Translations under genes and position numbers: made by a program
In this document: in pieces, positions 21,653-33,730 of the stretch
Layout: each line of letters begins with the position of its first letter
Position numbering within the stretch: position 1 is the stretch's first letter
Notes under the pieces: model-generated
What the model saw: the letters and a program-made list of their open reading frames with translations, nothing else
What the model was told of the DNA's origin: nothing
Database searches by the model: none
Origin: Ampelomyces quisqualis
Lineage: Eukaryota > Ascomycota > Dothideomycetes > Pleosporales > Phaeosphaeriaceae
NCBI GenBank assembly: GCA_018398575.1
Contig: JAGTXZ010000014.1
Coordinates: 434,001-498,000 of the forward strand
Length of the DNA stretch: 64,000 bases
Direction of reading: 5' to 3'

Positions 21653-24600
21653 CTACTCCGCCACGCCGTTGCCACTGGCATTCGATCCTTTCCTCGAATT
21701 GCCAGTGCTCATTTCTCCACCGCTTGTTTCTCGCCTGCGTCGTACGATTTGCAGTCGCGGGAGAGGCGGGGCATTCGCAGTCGTAGGTGCGTCGTTTTCT
21801 CCACCGACGTTACTCTGCCTTCGTCTCGACACCGCTTCACCAAGTCTTGCTTGGCGAGCTTTTGGGAGGCGCGAGCGCTCAACGGCCGACGAAGAAGTCC
21901 GATTACTCGTGTCGATGCGTGCAAGCGAGCTTGCAATGTCGCGGGATGGTGGGCGAGACGATTGAAGCGAGGAGGATGTAGGTGTAGCTGTAGGGCCGAG
22001 TGCGGCGAAGGATGTTGACGAGCGTGCGAGGACAGCAGGTTTAGAACGTGATCCAGAAGAAGAAGAAGCAGGTGCAGTCGGATCCTCAGCGAGGTCCCAC
22101 ATTTGCGTGGATTGACTGCGCGATATGCGATCGCGACCGCTGCTTACTAGGGTAGGCGTACCAGACATGATGGGGATGCTAAAAGAAGACTTCAAGCTAT
22201 TTGGTGTCGGGGGCGTGAGGCCCATGACTGAGTTAACAAGTGTGGAACCAGAGCTCGAACCAGATCCATCGCGACGACCAGCCGATGAGGTGGGGCGGCG
22301 CAGGTTCATGCCGATACCTGAAGCACGAGATAAGCTGCGCTTGGTGCTCAAACTTGTACCGATACTATTGAGGTCCACCTCATCACAGGCCCGGACAAGT
22401 TCTTCCGCCATTTGGCGTACGAGGACGGCACCATCGTGCTCCATAAGCCAGCTGATATGTTCATAGCAGCCGAATGCACGTATGAGCCAACAGCCCTCTT
22501 CTCTCGCATCACAGATCGTCCTCAGAATACGCAGCAAGTTGAGACGCGTGACAGCGTCTTTGTGGCCAAGCTTTTGTTCAGTGCGCTGGAATATCTCCCG
22601 TGCTGCTAGCGACGCAGCAATTGGTGGCGACAGACGAACAAGCTTCTGAAGTGGTTCGAGCATGTTCTCGAACGTGGATTGCGACAGCTCTGCCGATGTG
22701 TATGCTGAGATGATGGTCGGCGTGAAATTTGCAACAGATGAGAGTAAATATTGCTCGACGCGAGCAGTCTCTTCCTGGAGCCTATATCATGTTAGGATTG
22801 CCCGAAACAAAACATCTTTCAAAACAAATGACATACCAGACAAATATAGCATCCAGAGCCGTTACCGCCCAATTGCGATCACCAAGTAGCGAAACATAGA
22901 AGGCGAGACCCTTCGCGTCCCACAACATTTTGCGTGCTACCTTGCCCGAGTTAACCATTTCGAGCAGAACGGGCAGGGCGAACTCCTTGAGTGGGCCGCC
23001 CTCGCGCACCACATCCTTCAATAGAGGAATGATGTCAGACAGTGCAGCCTCCTCCTGTCGACTCTTGTTGTGCCGGCACAAATTGTACATGGTGTTGAGA
23101 ATCTGGTTTGAGATCTCGCGGTGGAACGGTGGTAGCCGCGTGGGGTCGGACGCAGAACGGTTCATGTTGCGGGTGACGGCGTCTTTCTGGCGAGTAGACT
23201 TGAGTAGCTCGATTAGAATGTCAATCGCGTTGGAGTTCTGTAGGGCTTCATGTGTTGAAGAAAGCGAACTAAGGTTCTTGATGAACTTGAGCATGGTGAT
23301 TTGATGTGGCGGAGCCATTTTACGGAGGTCCTTGAGAACGCCTGAAGACTGTTAGCTGTAGTTCAACGCCATTGATTCGTTTTTCATGTGTCTGCAACAT
23401 TGTGGCAGCAGAGAGGGGCAACAGGACTTACGCTTCAAAATCATGCGATCGGCCACAAGATCCTTGACATGACTCTCGGCTTGCGAAAAGATTAGAAAGA
23501 TATGCACGATCCTTCCAACAATGAGACTCGCGACCTCTCCATCCTCTTCAACCATTCGATTCAAGACCAAGCTGAGTGGGTACAGTACACTCGATCTTGA
23601 AAAGATGCGACAAAAGTCGTTCTTCGGCGTTGGGCCTTGTAGCTCAAACACACCGTACACACCATTGACACCAATCAAGACAAGATCGCGCTCAGCGTCG
23701 ATGTCCTCCTCAAGAAACTCAACTAGCACGTTGATGCCTCCGCATCCAATAAACATTTGCAGGGTGAGTGTGCTCGTCTGATACATCTGGCGGACGAAAG
23801 CCGCAGCCTCTTTGCGAATGTCACTCGGGTATCGTTTATAGGCAAAGTCAGAGATGGTCGATATGCCGCCCAAAAATGACAAGCTCTCTTGTGCTTCGGC
23901 ATCTTCTAGGATGATCAAGTTGATGATTTTCAGCAGTGGCAAAACAACATCATTCGGCGGCTTCGTGTTCAAGATTTCGAGGATCGGCAACATGCCGTGA
24001 CTTCGCAATATCACTGAGCGCTTGTCTGGTGACTCGCACAAGACCTGCAATAATTGATCGGAAATGTCCAGTAGCACATCATCCGGCTGGCTGGTCTTCA
24101 AACATCCAACGAGGTTCTCAGTCATCTTCGTCAGTCGATCGTCGCGGTCGCGAGCAACATTGTTCTCTAGATTGAGATTGTCGAGGCCTTCTTCTAGATT
24201 TGCAAAAGGATCCATGTCGTCTTCGTCTGCGATGACAAACGAGCTAGCCATTTTGGATGTGATCATCGCCAAACTGCTTTGCTCGCTACCACTATCGCTT
24301 TCGGCTCTGCCTGGGTTTGTGTGAGGATGTCTGATGTCTCCAAAGACATCAGAAAAGTCATCACCTTCATCCTCGGCGTACTTTTGAATCTCGATTTCGG
24401 ACTGTGTTCTTTGTAATTTGCGTGTCGATGTTGTGCTTGCCGAGCGTCGTCGCACATTGCCGCTTGATCTCGCGTCTCGTACTGATTTTGGGGCCGCCTT
24501 GAGGTCACTCGGATGAAACAGGCGAGGTGAGAAGGACTCTGACGGAGAGTTAGAGGCCGCTCTAGCGAGTTGTTCTTGAGATGGTGCCGCAGGTGGTTGC

Positions 24601-26455
24601 GTGTATTGCATTGCGGCAAGTCTCCTCTCAAATGCCCCCTCGTCAGTGGGTAACAGATCCGAATAATCCTCGACGGAATCTTCTCGAAACAGCTGACTTG
24701 GTCGAGCAAGAGCAGCCACCTTCGTCTTTGGTATTTGCGCTGCCTTGGGTATGCCACGGAGGAAAGCCGTCTTGGGCTGGGCATCTTGCCTCTCTTCGAC
24801 CTCCAACGGTGCTGAGGTGGAACGAGAAGGCAAAACCGTCGCCCTTGCTTTTGCATCGTTCGCCTTTGCACTACCAGAAGGCTTCAGTGCAAAGCCTTGT
24901 GGCGCTTTCTGAAAGTGCTGTAGATTGAGCGAGCTCTTCACCGTAAGTTCATCATCCCCATGCTCCATTTGCTCGGTCACCGTCTCAAAGCTGGCAAAAG
25001 CCTTGAGCCTGTCACTTGAGAATAGGCCGCCAAAGTTGTCGTGGGGCTTCAGATGCGGCATCTGTAGTGCGCGGGGTGAAATGTTTTCAGCGAAGTCGTC
25101 ATCCCAATTATCGTCGTGGTCGAGTTCGGGAGAGCGAAACGATTCGGCGGTAGGTCTGTGCTTGGGTATAGTAAGGTTCACGTTGACGGGGTTCTTGCGA
25201 TGCGCTACCGCGGAGCCGTTTGCTGGCGTGGGGCTGTTCCTGGGGCCGTTTGTCACGAGACGAGCACTTCGCCGTAGCGAGTTTGGCGACTTGAGCGCTT
25301 CGTTCCACTCCTGCACAGACTTGACAGCTTCCTGGTATTCGGTGGGCTTGGTAGGCACAGCGGGAATGGTGCGTTTGGCACTGAGGATCCACGGGTGCTT
25401 GAGTAGTCGCTTGGCGGAGATGCGAAGGGTGGGATTCTTCTGGAAGCATTCCATGAGAAATTCGCGGAGGAGCTGTGTAGATCAGTCTCGGGAAAGTGGA
25501 AATCAAGGAGGATCTTACAGGCGAAGCGCTGCCAGGAATCGGAGGGTGCTCGTCATTCACAATCCTGAAGAGTGCTTGCATGGGCTGCAGCTTATGGTAT
25601 GGTGGCTTGCCCTCGATCAGCTCAATGACGGTGCACCCCAGACTCCAGATATCCGAAGATGTGGTGGCTCCAGACAGCTCAATGACCTCTGGCGCCATCC
25701 AGTATGGCGTGCCTACGACGCTAGACTGGTCCAACCCAGACTGCTTGGTGGCGACACCAAAGTCGGCTAGCTTGACCAAGCCCTCTTTGGTTGTGAGGAT
25801 GTTCGCGCCCTTGATGTCCCTGTGTATGACACCCTGCTCGTGGAGGTAGAGGAGACCGTGGAGGGCCTGGGACATGTAGAGGGCGACGAGGTTTTCCGGG
25901 AACTTGCCGAAGTTCTTGCAGATGCTGTGCAACGACCCGTTCTCGCAGTATCTGCAAACATTAGTCCCTTGCTGGGCGACGACCGGTACTCACTGCGCGG
26001 CAGACTCACTCCAGGATGATGTACAGGCTCTCGGAGCTCCGCACGAAGCCGTTGTACTTGACAATGTTGGCATGGTTCAGGTTCTTGAGCAGGTCAATCT
26101 CCATCTCCATGTTCTTCAGGTCGGCGGCGCCAAGGTTCTCCAGGCGGACCTGCTTGATGGCCACCGTCTCGCCCGTCCCCCAGTTCAGCGCCCTGTACAC
26201 GCTGCCAAAGGCGCCCTTGCCCAAGCAGTCGCCCAGCTGGTAGTCCTTGAGGCCGGCCACATCCTGGGCCGCCCGCTGGGCCGCGCCTTCTCTGCTGGGC
26301 CGCTGCTCCCGCTCGCGGGCCTGGCCATTGTGGCTGGACGAGGTTGACGACTTCTTTGCGTGGCCGGGCGTGTTCGAATGCGCCGTCGATGGCTGTGAGG
26401 AGCGCGGGGTGGCGGCGGCGGCGGCGTGCGAAGCCTTGGGGGCATGTGACACCAT
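21653..26455 (-). CDS. sepH: Septation initiation network kinase SepH (Cdc7-like)
   Basis: Five exons on the minus strand: 26455-26010, 25951-25519, 25472-23432, 23341-22837 and 22781-21653, giving 1517 residues with all phases consistent. After a low-complexity N-terminus, a STE-type kinase domain runs from about 71 to 325: Gly loop G-K-G-A-F-G-S-V (79-86), Lys101 in V-A-I-K, H-R-D-I-K-G-A-N (192-199, catalytic Asp194), D-F-G (212-214), and G-T-P-Y-W-M-A-P-E (229-237). The domain ends with S-A-K-R-L-L-K-H-P-W-I. The long C-terminal region has disordered linkers and Arm/HEAT-like helices (L-V-E-F-L-E-E-D, M-L-K-F-I-K-N-L-S-S-L). This matches S. pombe Cdc7 and A. nidulans SepH, which drive actomyosin ring assembly and septum formation from spindle pole bodies. 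It is slightly longer than the Aspergillus protein, mainly in linkers. Confidence 0.95.
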
Positions 26456-27364
26456 ATTGAGGGCGCTGCTCTGGCCCGGGGGGCGGCTGCGGTCAGATGC
26501 CGCGCCTAATGCCGGGCGGCGTGGTGGGCTGCGAGGCGGGCGGCGGGCGGCGGGCGGGCGGCGGCGGGCAGTGGGCGGTGTGAAGGGTCGCGGAGGAGCG
26601 TGGCCCTGTGCGGGGACTCGGTGGGCATGTCCCTCGCCGGGCGCCCAATTGCTTCCGTGTCGGCGTGGCCGGCGTCGAGGCTGCTATGGATGGGGGATCC
26701 TGGCCTCGAAACGGGCTGTGCCAGAGGGTCCTGGTCCGGCGGATCTGGGGGCGCCGTGCCGCCTGGTGCAGTGGTGCAGACGCTGTCGTTGCCGCGAGTC
26801 ACCATACCCAAATCTCCGCAGTAGCTTCCGACCCACCAACCGCTGCCCTCCTCGCTTGGCCGCAGGCTAGCACCGGCTCCATCGTGTCGCTGAAACTCGA
26901 CAGCTGTGCATGGTCGCTCAAAAACAGCGCATGAAGATCTGGAAAGAAGAAAAACCCCCCACGACGCGCCCAAGCAGATCCGCGGCGACGATTGGCAAGG
27001 TCTGGGATCAAGTGGGCCGCATACGCGCTCTCACGTGCAGCGACTCGTCAAGTCGTCAACCGCACATGTGCACTCGCAGGCTGGCCATGACACATTGTCT
27101 CGGCTTGCACCTCAGGCTACGAATGACCTCCACGCCGCGCAATGGCAGCATGCACGTTGCGCCACACCATCACATCCTGGCTGAGTCGTGCATCTGAGCA
27201 CGTTGGCGGGAACATGCGGGGACGATGCGTTACGCGAGCTGTCTCATTCATGATTCGCCGGGCCGCACCAGTTGAGGAGTGCCGCTCATAACTAAGTACC
27301 AATTCTTCCTCCGTATCTAGTGGTGTGCTGTGCACTCCTGCAACGGCACCCTTCTACCGCAGCC
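26456..27364. other. Intergenic, 0.9 kb, GC-rich near sepH
   Basis: Upstream flank of sepH and 3' flank of the dehydrogenase. Bases 26460-26800 are strongly GC-rich, with G-tract repeats (see findings). The long frames here on both strands are compositional artefacts. Confidence 0.6.
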
Positions 27365-28308
27365 TCAGCGACCAGCCACCACGTTCAGCACACCGCCATC
27401 AACAGCGATGATCTCGCCGTTGACATAGGTATTCTTGGCGAGGAACAGCACCGCCTGCGCCATCTCCTCATCTTGCCCAGCTCGTCCCTGTGGAACATGG
27501 CCCTTCTCTTGGATCGTCTCGTCCGGCACCTGGCTCTTCTGCTTCGCGTCGCTCTCGTTGGTAGTCATTTCGGATGGGAAGTAGCCCGGCGCAATCGAGT
27601 TGACGCGCACACGGATCTTCTGGAACTCGGCTGACATGAGCTTGGTGAGGTGGACTGTTCCGCCCTTGGCAGCGTTGTAGCTAAAGTGGCCTTGTGCGTG
27701 GCGCATGATGCCCGACATGGACGAGATGACAATGACCGAGGCGGAGAGGTGTCCATGGGCTTCTGTGCCAGCCTGCAGAAGCGGCAGTAGAGCAACTGTT
27801 GTAAAGTACACTGAGGTGACATCGGTGTTGTACGTCTCATTCCAGCCCTCGAAAGTCTCCTTGTTCCACAGCTTCTCCTTCAGGTCCGTGGCATTCTCCT
27901 GGTCTGGCTCGGCCTTCTCGCCACTGATGCCTGCAGACGCCACCAGGAGGTTGATGTACTTCTCTTTGGATGACAGCTCCTGGAACATGCGCTCCAGATC
28001 GTCCTTCTTGGTGACATCGCAGGGTCCTAGCGGGATAATCTGACCACCTTGGCTTGGGTTGTGTGACTTTGCTGCGGTCTCAAGAACTTCCTTTCGTCGT
28101 CCAGTGATCTGTCAGGCCGCACGGTACGGGTCAGTTGTGTCCAAGATGCCAACTTGGGGGTTCAGATACTTACGTATACCTTGGCACCGTTCGCAGCTAA
28201 AGCTTGTGCGGCCATCAGACCAATGCCAGAACCGCCGCCAGTGATTACGCAGACATCATCCTTGACTGAGAACAGCTTTGCCGCTGAGAGGTCGCTGGTG
28301 TTCGCCAT
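27365..28308 (-). CDS. Short-chain dehydrogenase/reductase (SDR)
   Basis: Two exons, 28308-28174 and 28108-27365, with a 65-nt intron (gtaagt...ctgacag) in phase 0, giving 292 residues. The nucleotide-binding motif T-G-G-G-S-G-I-G lies near residues 22-29, after V-C-V-I. The N-A-G-equivalent is A-S-A-G at the end of beta 4 (L-L-V-A-S-A-G). Catalytic residues are the S of I-S-S-M-S-G and Y-N-A-A-K (Y-x-x-x-K), followed by V-N-S-I-A-P-G-Y-F. The C-terminus V-N-G-E-I-I-A-V-D-G-G is typical of classical SDRs. No signal peptide, so cytosolic. NAD(P)-dependent alcohol/ketone chemistry is certain at family level. The substrate is unknown, and no biosynthetic neighbours point to one. Confidence 0.93.
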
Positions 28309-28882
28309 GGTTGGAGATTACAAGGCAGGAGAAAGTTTGCTTGTTTTACCGAGAAACGAAAGCAAGATGGTAAGCGTGAATCTCTACACAGTCTCTGCAA
28401 CGCAGTTTTGTAGAAAATCATCTGTTGACTACGGCGACATGACGTACCAGCTCGTACCTTAAGCTAACAGGGCGCTAAGTCCGAACTCGTTAGACGATGG
28501 CAGCCCAATACAGCCTAGTGTGCGAACACGACTGCATGTGTCTCTTCCACGATATCTACCCTCGCACCTCGCCAACCGAAGTTGGCCAGTTCGGCCGGTA
28601 GTCAGTATCGTCAGCCTTGAAGCAAATTGGCGCATTCTTCAAAGCAAAGGGCTCCGCACAGAGGCGCAATCTATTCGCTCAGCCACACAGGACATCGTCT
28701 CCAGTCTCTCGGACCCGAGACCGCCAAGGAAGCAGCTGCCTGCACCACCGGTGAGCTAAAACCTTGTAGGCGCTCACATTTCACGTCGGCTGAGACAACA
28801 CCTGGCAGCCTGAACTCATTACAGAAACCTCAAAAGACACCCCTCAGCCTTCCTCCTCTATGATTTGATTCTGGCATTCACC
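28309..28882. other. Divergent promoter region, about 570 bp
   Basis: Lies between the minus-strand dehydrogenase and the plus-strand AAA ATPase, so it should hold both promoters. No specific site recognised. Confidence 0.5.
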
Positions 28883-31026
28883 ATGTCAAATTTGTTCCAT
28901 GCCGTGGCTCCGATACCAACGTTAGACGCGGGTTTGCTTGTAAGGCTACCTACAGCCTCTTTGGCATCACCACCAACGTCCACAGAACTATGGGCCGAAC
29001 CACTCGACACACCTGGCATTGTGCCGCGACATCTTGTTCGGTCAGCAACAGCCTCATTTCCTTTTCTTGAGATATTACAGCGTCTACTGCATCGTCTTCG
29101 TTTTGACAGCACCACAGTCGAAATAGAAAAAGTCTTGGCGCTCGTGGGGCTATATCGAGTAATCAAGCCTGTCTACAACTACATGAAGGATTTCTTCTTC
29201 TGGGCATGTACAGTGCAGATCACGATACCAGAAAATGACCCGGTTGCGAGAGAGGTGCTTTCATGGATGGCAACGGAAGTTATTCGCAAAGGAAACACGC
29301 GTAGCGCTATGCTTATCACAGGTGGTATGGAAAACTTCATGCCTGAGATCCCGCCGCCGATGCGTTTTGGGAGCGGGGCTCCGGTGCCGCATCGTGTAGA
29401 TCAAGAAGTTGCCTGTCTTCCACCTATTGGTACGCGGATATTCTGGTAAGTTCCGCCTAGTCTCAGCAGCACGTATCACGTATGCTGTTATTTACATGAT
29501 CATGGTTCTTGTCTATGGAATCTGACATGATGAATCAACTTTGAAGGACTCTCCACATTTTCTGATCCATGACCAACACTTCATAGGATCGGCTTCCGCC
29601 CTTTTTTGTTCTTACGAAATGGTAGCAACGGCAGCAATGCCATGATGCCCGGATTCGTTATGAATGAACAAGGCCAAATGCATAATGCGTTGACCATATA
29701 CACGCTGGGCTGGGAATTAGCGCCCTTGCGCAAGTTCACTGACCTTTGCCACGAACTCAAAATCAAGAATCTCACAGGCACCACGAACGTCTACTTCGCT
29801 GGAGGCCCGTCGGATTATCGTTGTGATGGCTGGCAGTGCGTGCCAAAAGCCACACGCAAGCTCGATACGATCGATATGGATGAAGATATCAAGGCGGATA
29901 TCGTGAGAGATGCGGAGTATTACAACAGCGATGATTCGTAAGTCATGTTTTCCATCTCGTCAAACCGAGAGACTGCAGACTTGACATGAACAGCTCTGCG
30001 AAAAGGGGTACATAATTCTACCAGATACTAACTCTCTGTAGGCGGCAATTCTTCGCAGATTGCGGCATACCTTACCGGCGCGGGTATTTATTCTGGGGCC
30101 CCCCAGGTACAGGAAAATCCAGCCTGTCTATCGCATTGGCTGGTCACCTACAATGCGATATTTATCACGTGAGTCGCCCCTACCTCTGAACTCACCTGCA
30201 GCACTGATCTTTCCTGAAGATCAACCTCGCATCCGGCACAATGAGCGATGGCAGTTTGCACCGACTATTCCTCGCGCTGCCAAAACAATGCATTGTCGTA
30301 ATCGAAGACATTGACTCCGCCGGCATCGACCGCGAACAAGGCGTCTCCATCGAACCTGTCACCGCCACCACCAACGCATTGGATTCCAGCATACTCGGCG
30401 GCATCCCTCCGCCCCCACCGCTACCAGAAAAAAGACGCCACCGCGGTGTCCGCAACACAGTAACCCTTTCGGGCCTTCTCAACGCCATCGACGGAAACGC
30501 CTCCCAAGAAGGTCGCCTCCTCATCATGACATCCAACAACCCAGACATACTCGACGCAGCGCTCACACGGCCCGGACGAGTCGACAAAAGAGTGTACTTT
30601 GGCAACATGAGCAAAGCCGCCGGCAAGTCCATTTTCCTGCGCATGATTGGCCGCTGGGCCCTTGCGCACGATGTAGGCTACTCGCCCGACGAAATCGAGC
30701 ACTACGCGAGCGCATTCGCAGACAAGATTCCCGCAGATACCTTCACGCCCGCACAAGTGCAGAACTTTTTGCAGGAATGTAGAAGCGATCCGCTAAAGGT
30801 GCTCAGCGAGGTCGATGCGTGGGTGCGAGATAATAGAACTTACGCTGCCAAGAGCACGCCCAGCCAAAGTACAACCTCTCCGACTAGTATTGCGTATTCT
30901 AGCTCAACAGGCACGGATGGAATGACGGATTCGCATGCCGATTATAGCGCGGTGCAGGGCCCGCTAGGCGAGAAGGAAACGCAGATGTTGAGTGCGGGGG
31001 AAGAGAGCGACCAGGCGAAGAAGTAG
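28883..31026 (+). CDS. Bcs1-like AAA ATPase
   Basis: Four exons: 28883-29445, 29587-29937, 30042-30168 and 30220-31026, giving 615 residues. An N-terminal helix (Y-R-V-I-K-P-V-Y-N-Y-M-K-D-F-F-F-W-A) and a BCS1_N-type domain (P-V-A-R-E-V-L-S-W-M-A, G-W-E-L-A-P-L-R-K-F) precede the AAA core. Walker A is G-P-P-G-T-G-K-S (324-331), Walker B C-I-V-V-I-E-D-I-D (about 371-379), followed by T-L-S-G-L-L-N-A-I-D-G and T-S-N-N-P-D-I-L-D-A-A-L-T-R-P-G-R-V-D (sensor 1, arginine finger region). Between Walker B and the second region is a proline-rich insert (G-G-I-P-P-P-P-P-L-P-E-K). Filamentous fungi carry many divergent Bcs1 paralogs besides the mitochondrial Rieske-protein translocase. The Ser/Thr-rich C-terminal tail and insert suggest a paralog, not BCS1 itself. 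Confidence 0.92.
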
Positions 31027-32127
31027 AATTGCTTCAAAATTTTCGAAGCGCACGGAGTCTCAGCGGAGATTCATCACCTGGTGTTGTGCGCATTTGGGGC
31101 CGCTTGTGTTGTTGCAAACTAGTCACTTTTTCGTCCAAGATGATCTTGCAGAAGCTTGGTGGACATTGTATTGCTTGCTGCATGTACGATGTGGACGTAG
31201 TATCATGTATGTTTCCATATCTACGTATCTTTGTGTTGACTGTACACGACATTGTGAAAACAATGGGATCTTTGACGCAGTTTTGTACAGTCTATTGTCT
31301 GGAACGACTTCCTTCCAACGAGTGTTACACACCTTGAAAACGGCGCGCTGAACGATGATCCGAGTTCTTGTTTCGATGATAGTTTTTAAAAGGGTTGATG
31401 CAAAAAGTATAATCGGATGTAAAGGAACAAGCGTATCAGTCACCAAGCTGGACGTTGCTAATATTTAATACGTAGTTCTAGCCTGTCTTGGTGCAACATC
31501 TTGTGCCACGGCAGAATAATCTACCCATCTAGAAAAACAACTCCAACAAGCGGCAACGCCATGAGAGGCCTATTCTCCGACATCACCTCGAACAAAAAAC
31601 CATGAATGGGTACCTGGCTCGATTATTAGTTGGGGCTTTACAGGCGCACTTGTTGGTGCGTATGCGACGAGTAATGGGGGCAAGGGAACGTCGAGCGTGT
31701 ATGTGACGGATTGGAATTATAAGGCGCGGGGACAGGTGAGAGAGATTTGGAATGGTACGTTGGGCGGTGTTGAGTAGTTCCCGTTGGATCGGATCTTGGA
31801 TGAATTTCAGAGTCGTTAATTGTCCTATCGCATGATGATCACTGCGCTGTCGATGTAATTGAGGTGCGGCAAGGTGCGGCAAGGTGATGTATACGGTAAA
31901 ACATGACTCATTGCTCATTCAAGTGGCGCTGACTGGACTTAGCTCGTGTAGTTTCTCATGTATTTAAACAGTTCACTGTTGGAACTTTGTATAGACAGTG
32001 ATGAGAACGATTTCTCACGAGCGCTCTCCGTTTTCAAAAATAGGAAACCATTCCTGCATGCATCCGCATTTCGAAACCATGTGGCCATTCACCCTTTCAT
32101 CATGTGTCCTTCATCACAATGCCGTTC
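31027..32127. other. Intergenic, 1.1 kb, with one short coding-like scrap
   Basis: Between 31600 and 31777 the plus strand reads G-S-I-I-S-W-G-F-T-G-A-L-V-G-A-Y-A-T-S, followed by V-T-D-W-N-Y-K-A-R-G-Q-V-R-E-I-W-N-G, ending in a stop at 31777. It has no upstream ATG in frame; an ATG at 31561 (M-R-G-L-F-S-D-I-T) is in another frame. It may be a small exon or relic; not recognised. Also a short tandem repeat ggtgcggcaa near 31863-31883. Confidence 0.3.
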
Positions 32128-33730
32128 TTACTCTGCCAGTTCCAACCCGTGCACAAAGATCTGTGCCCGCACCGTCGCTCCGCCACCCACATCGAAGCTA
32201 TCTTCCTTGACCAAGCCTGGTGCTCTAATCACATCCTGGAATGATACCTCGGCACTTCCCGACTCTGTAGTCTTATTCATCAATGCGATCCTGAAGTTCG
32301 GCGGATTGTTGATCATATCTGCAGTCAATGGAATCTGGAATGCCTGATCGAATGACGGGTTGAAGATGTCCGTTCCAGGTGTGTATGTCTTTGCCGCAGT
32401 TTGGAACTTCTTGTCGCCAACTGTGATTTGTACGCTGGGGTTGAGTTCCTTAGGCTGACCTGAAAGACCGAGAGCGCTGGCGACGAGGATCGTAGCGAGA
32501 CCGCAGATTTGGTCTGCAGATTGGCTTGCGCTACTTTCTGTGGTCAGGGCGGAAGTTTCGGCGACGAAGTGGTAGAATTTCGCGTGGACGATCAGTTTGG
32601 CGTCGGTATGTTCACCTTGATGGGTGAGTGTGAGTTCCTTTGGACCGCCATTCAGAAGCACGTCTTTGATGGTGGTGTGACCGAGACCAATATCATCGTC
32701 GCCGGCCAAATCATCGTCCTGGATATCGAGGGCAATGTCTTGCTCGAAGTCAGACACAAGGAAGTCGTGGGTTTCGTTCCACACTGGCTCTTGGTTGTTC
32801 TTCTGGACTGAGGTGCGCCACTCCTCTTCGGCGCCAACATGGACCTTTACGTAACAATCAGGGACATCTTTGATGATCTTGGCGATAAGCCTTGAGGCGC
32901 CGCTCTTCTTCTTTGGGGCAGAGATACCCGTTGCTCGCTCAATCGTTAGGCGAAGAGTGCCGAGATGAGGTTGGTAAGTCTTGAAGTAGTCGTTGTTGGA
33001 GTCGAGCTTGACAAGGAAGCGGTTAGGCAGAACAGCCATGCCGGATACAATGCCGAGGATAGTGTTTCGCACAGTCTTCTCGATCAAGAAGCAGTCAGCA
33101 ATGTTGGCGGCATCGGTGAAGTCGAGCTTTAGACTAGGCGGGTTGATGAACGACACTTGAGCAGCTCCAATCTTGTTCAATTATCAGTACGTGAACTTCC
33201 ACGCATGATGCAGGCGAGTTCCTTACCAATGGAATGATGTTCGTCAAGGGACAGAGCAAGATAGACAATCTACCCTTCAGATGAACCTTTTCAATGCCCT
33301 GTAGGGTATCAGCAGTAATATATTTGTTTGACACCCAGTATTTCATACAATTTTGGGAACACTGGCACCATCTAGCTCGATATCACATACACCTTCCCAG
33401 CTTACGTTCATGTCCAACTTTATGCCCTGAGTCGTGGTCTTATGCACATCGATATTTGAAAATCTGAGCGGGATGTGACCAAAGTCAAGCTTGACAAAAC
33501 GCAGGTTAGAAAGTGGACCAGGAAGTGTCGAATCGAGAATTGGTTCGACAACGTCTTTCGCAATCTTGGCACCGGCTACGCAGATGTTGGGCCATAGTTG
33601 CTCGACGAGATCATTGAGCCATCCTGTAATACCAAAGATCAGCGCACATACGAGATCATCAGTGTTGTGTCATACCGGCCTGTTCGCCGCCTCCTGAGGC
33701 CGTGAGGGTGTCCACTAGAGATGATGCCAT
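32128..33730 (-). CDS. SMP plus C2-domain lipid-transfer-type protein
   Basis: Four exons: 33730-33676, 33623-33349, 33298-33227 and 33171-32128, giving 481 residues. Introns are 49-55 nt with consistent phases. Residues about 20-195 match an SMP domain: W-L-N-D-L-V-E-Q-L-W-P at the start, L-R-F-V-K-L-D-F-G-H-I-P-L, D-M-N-V-S-W-E-G-V-C-D-I-E-L-D, K-V-H-L-K-G-R-L-S-I-L-L-C-P-L, and P-P-S-L-K-L-D-F-T. A C2 domain starts at 205 (L-R-L-T-I-E-R-A-T-G), with Asp-rich loops (D-D-D-L-A-G-D-D-D-I-G). A second C2-like segment (P-S-V-Q-I-T-V-G-D-K-K-F) follows. SMP-C2 proteins (tricalbins, extended synaptotagmins) shuttle lipids at ER-plasma membrane contacts. This one is short and has no N-terminal membrane hairpin, so it must reach membranes through its C2 domains or a partner. 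Confidence 0.88.

Noticed and set aside
24263..24871. 202-residue minus frame and several plus frames within sepH exon 3
   Set aside because: Out-of-frame readings of the SepH linker region.
26506..26973. 155-residue minus frame and 207-residue plus frame in GC-rich DNA upstream of sepH
   Set aside because: Stop-poor because of GC content; Arg/Gly/Ala/Pro composition without structure.
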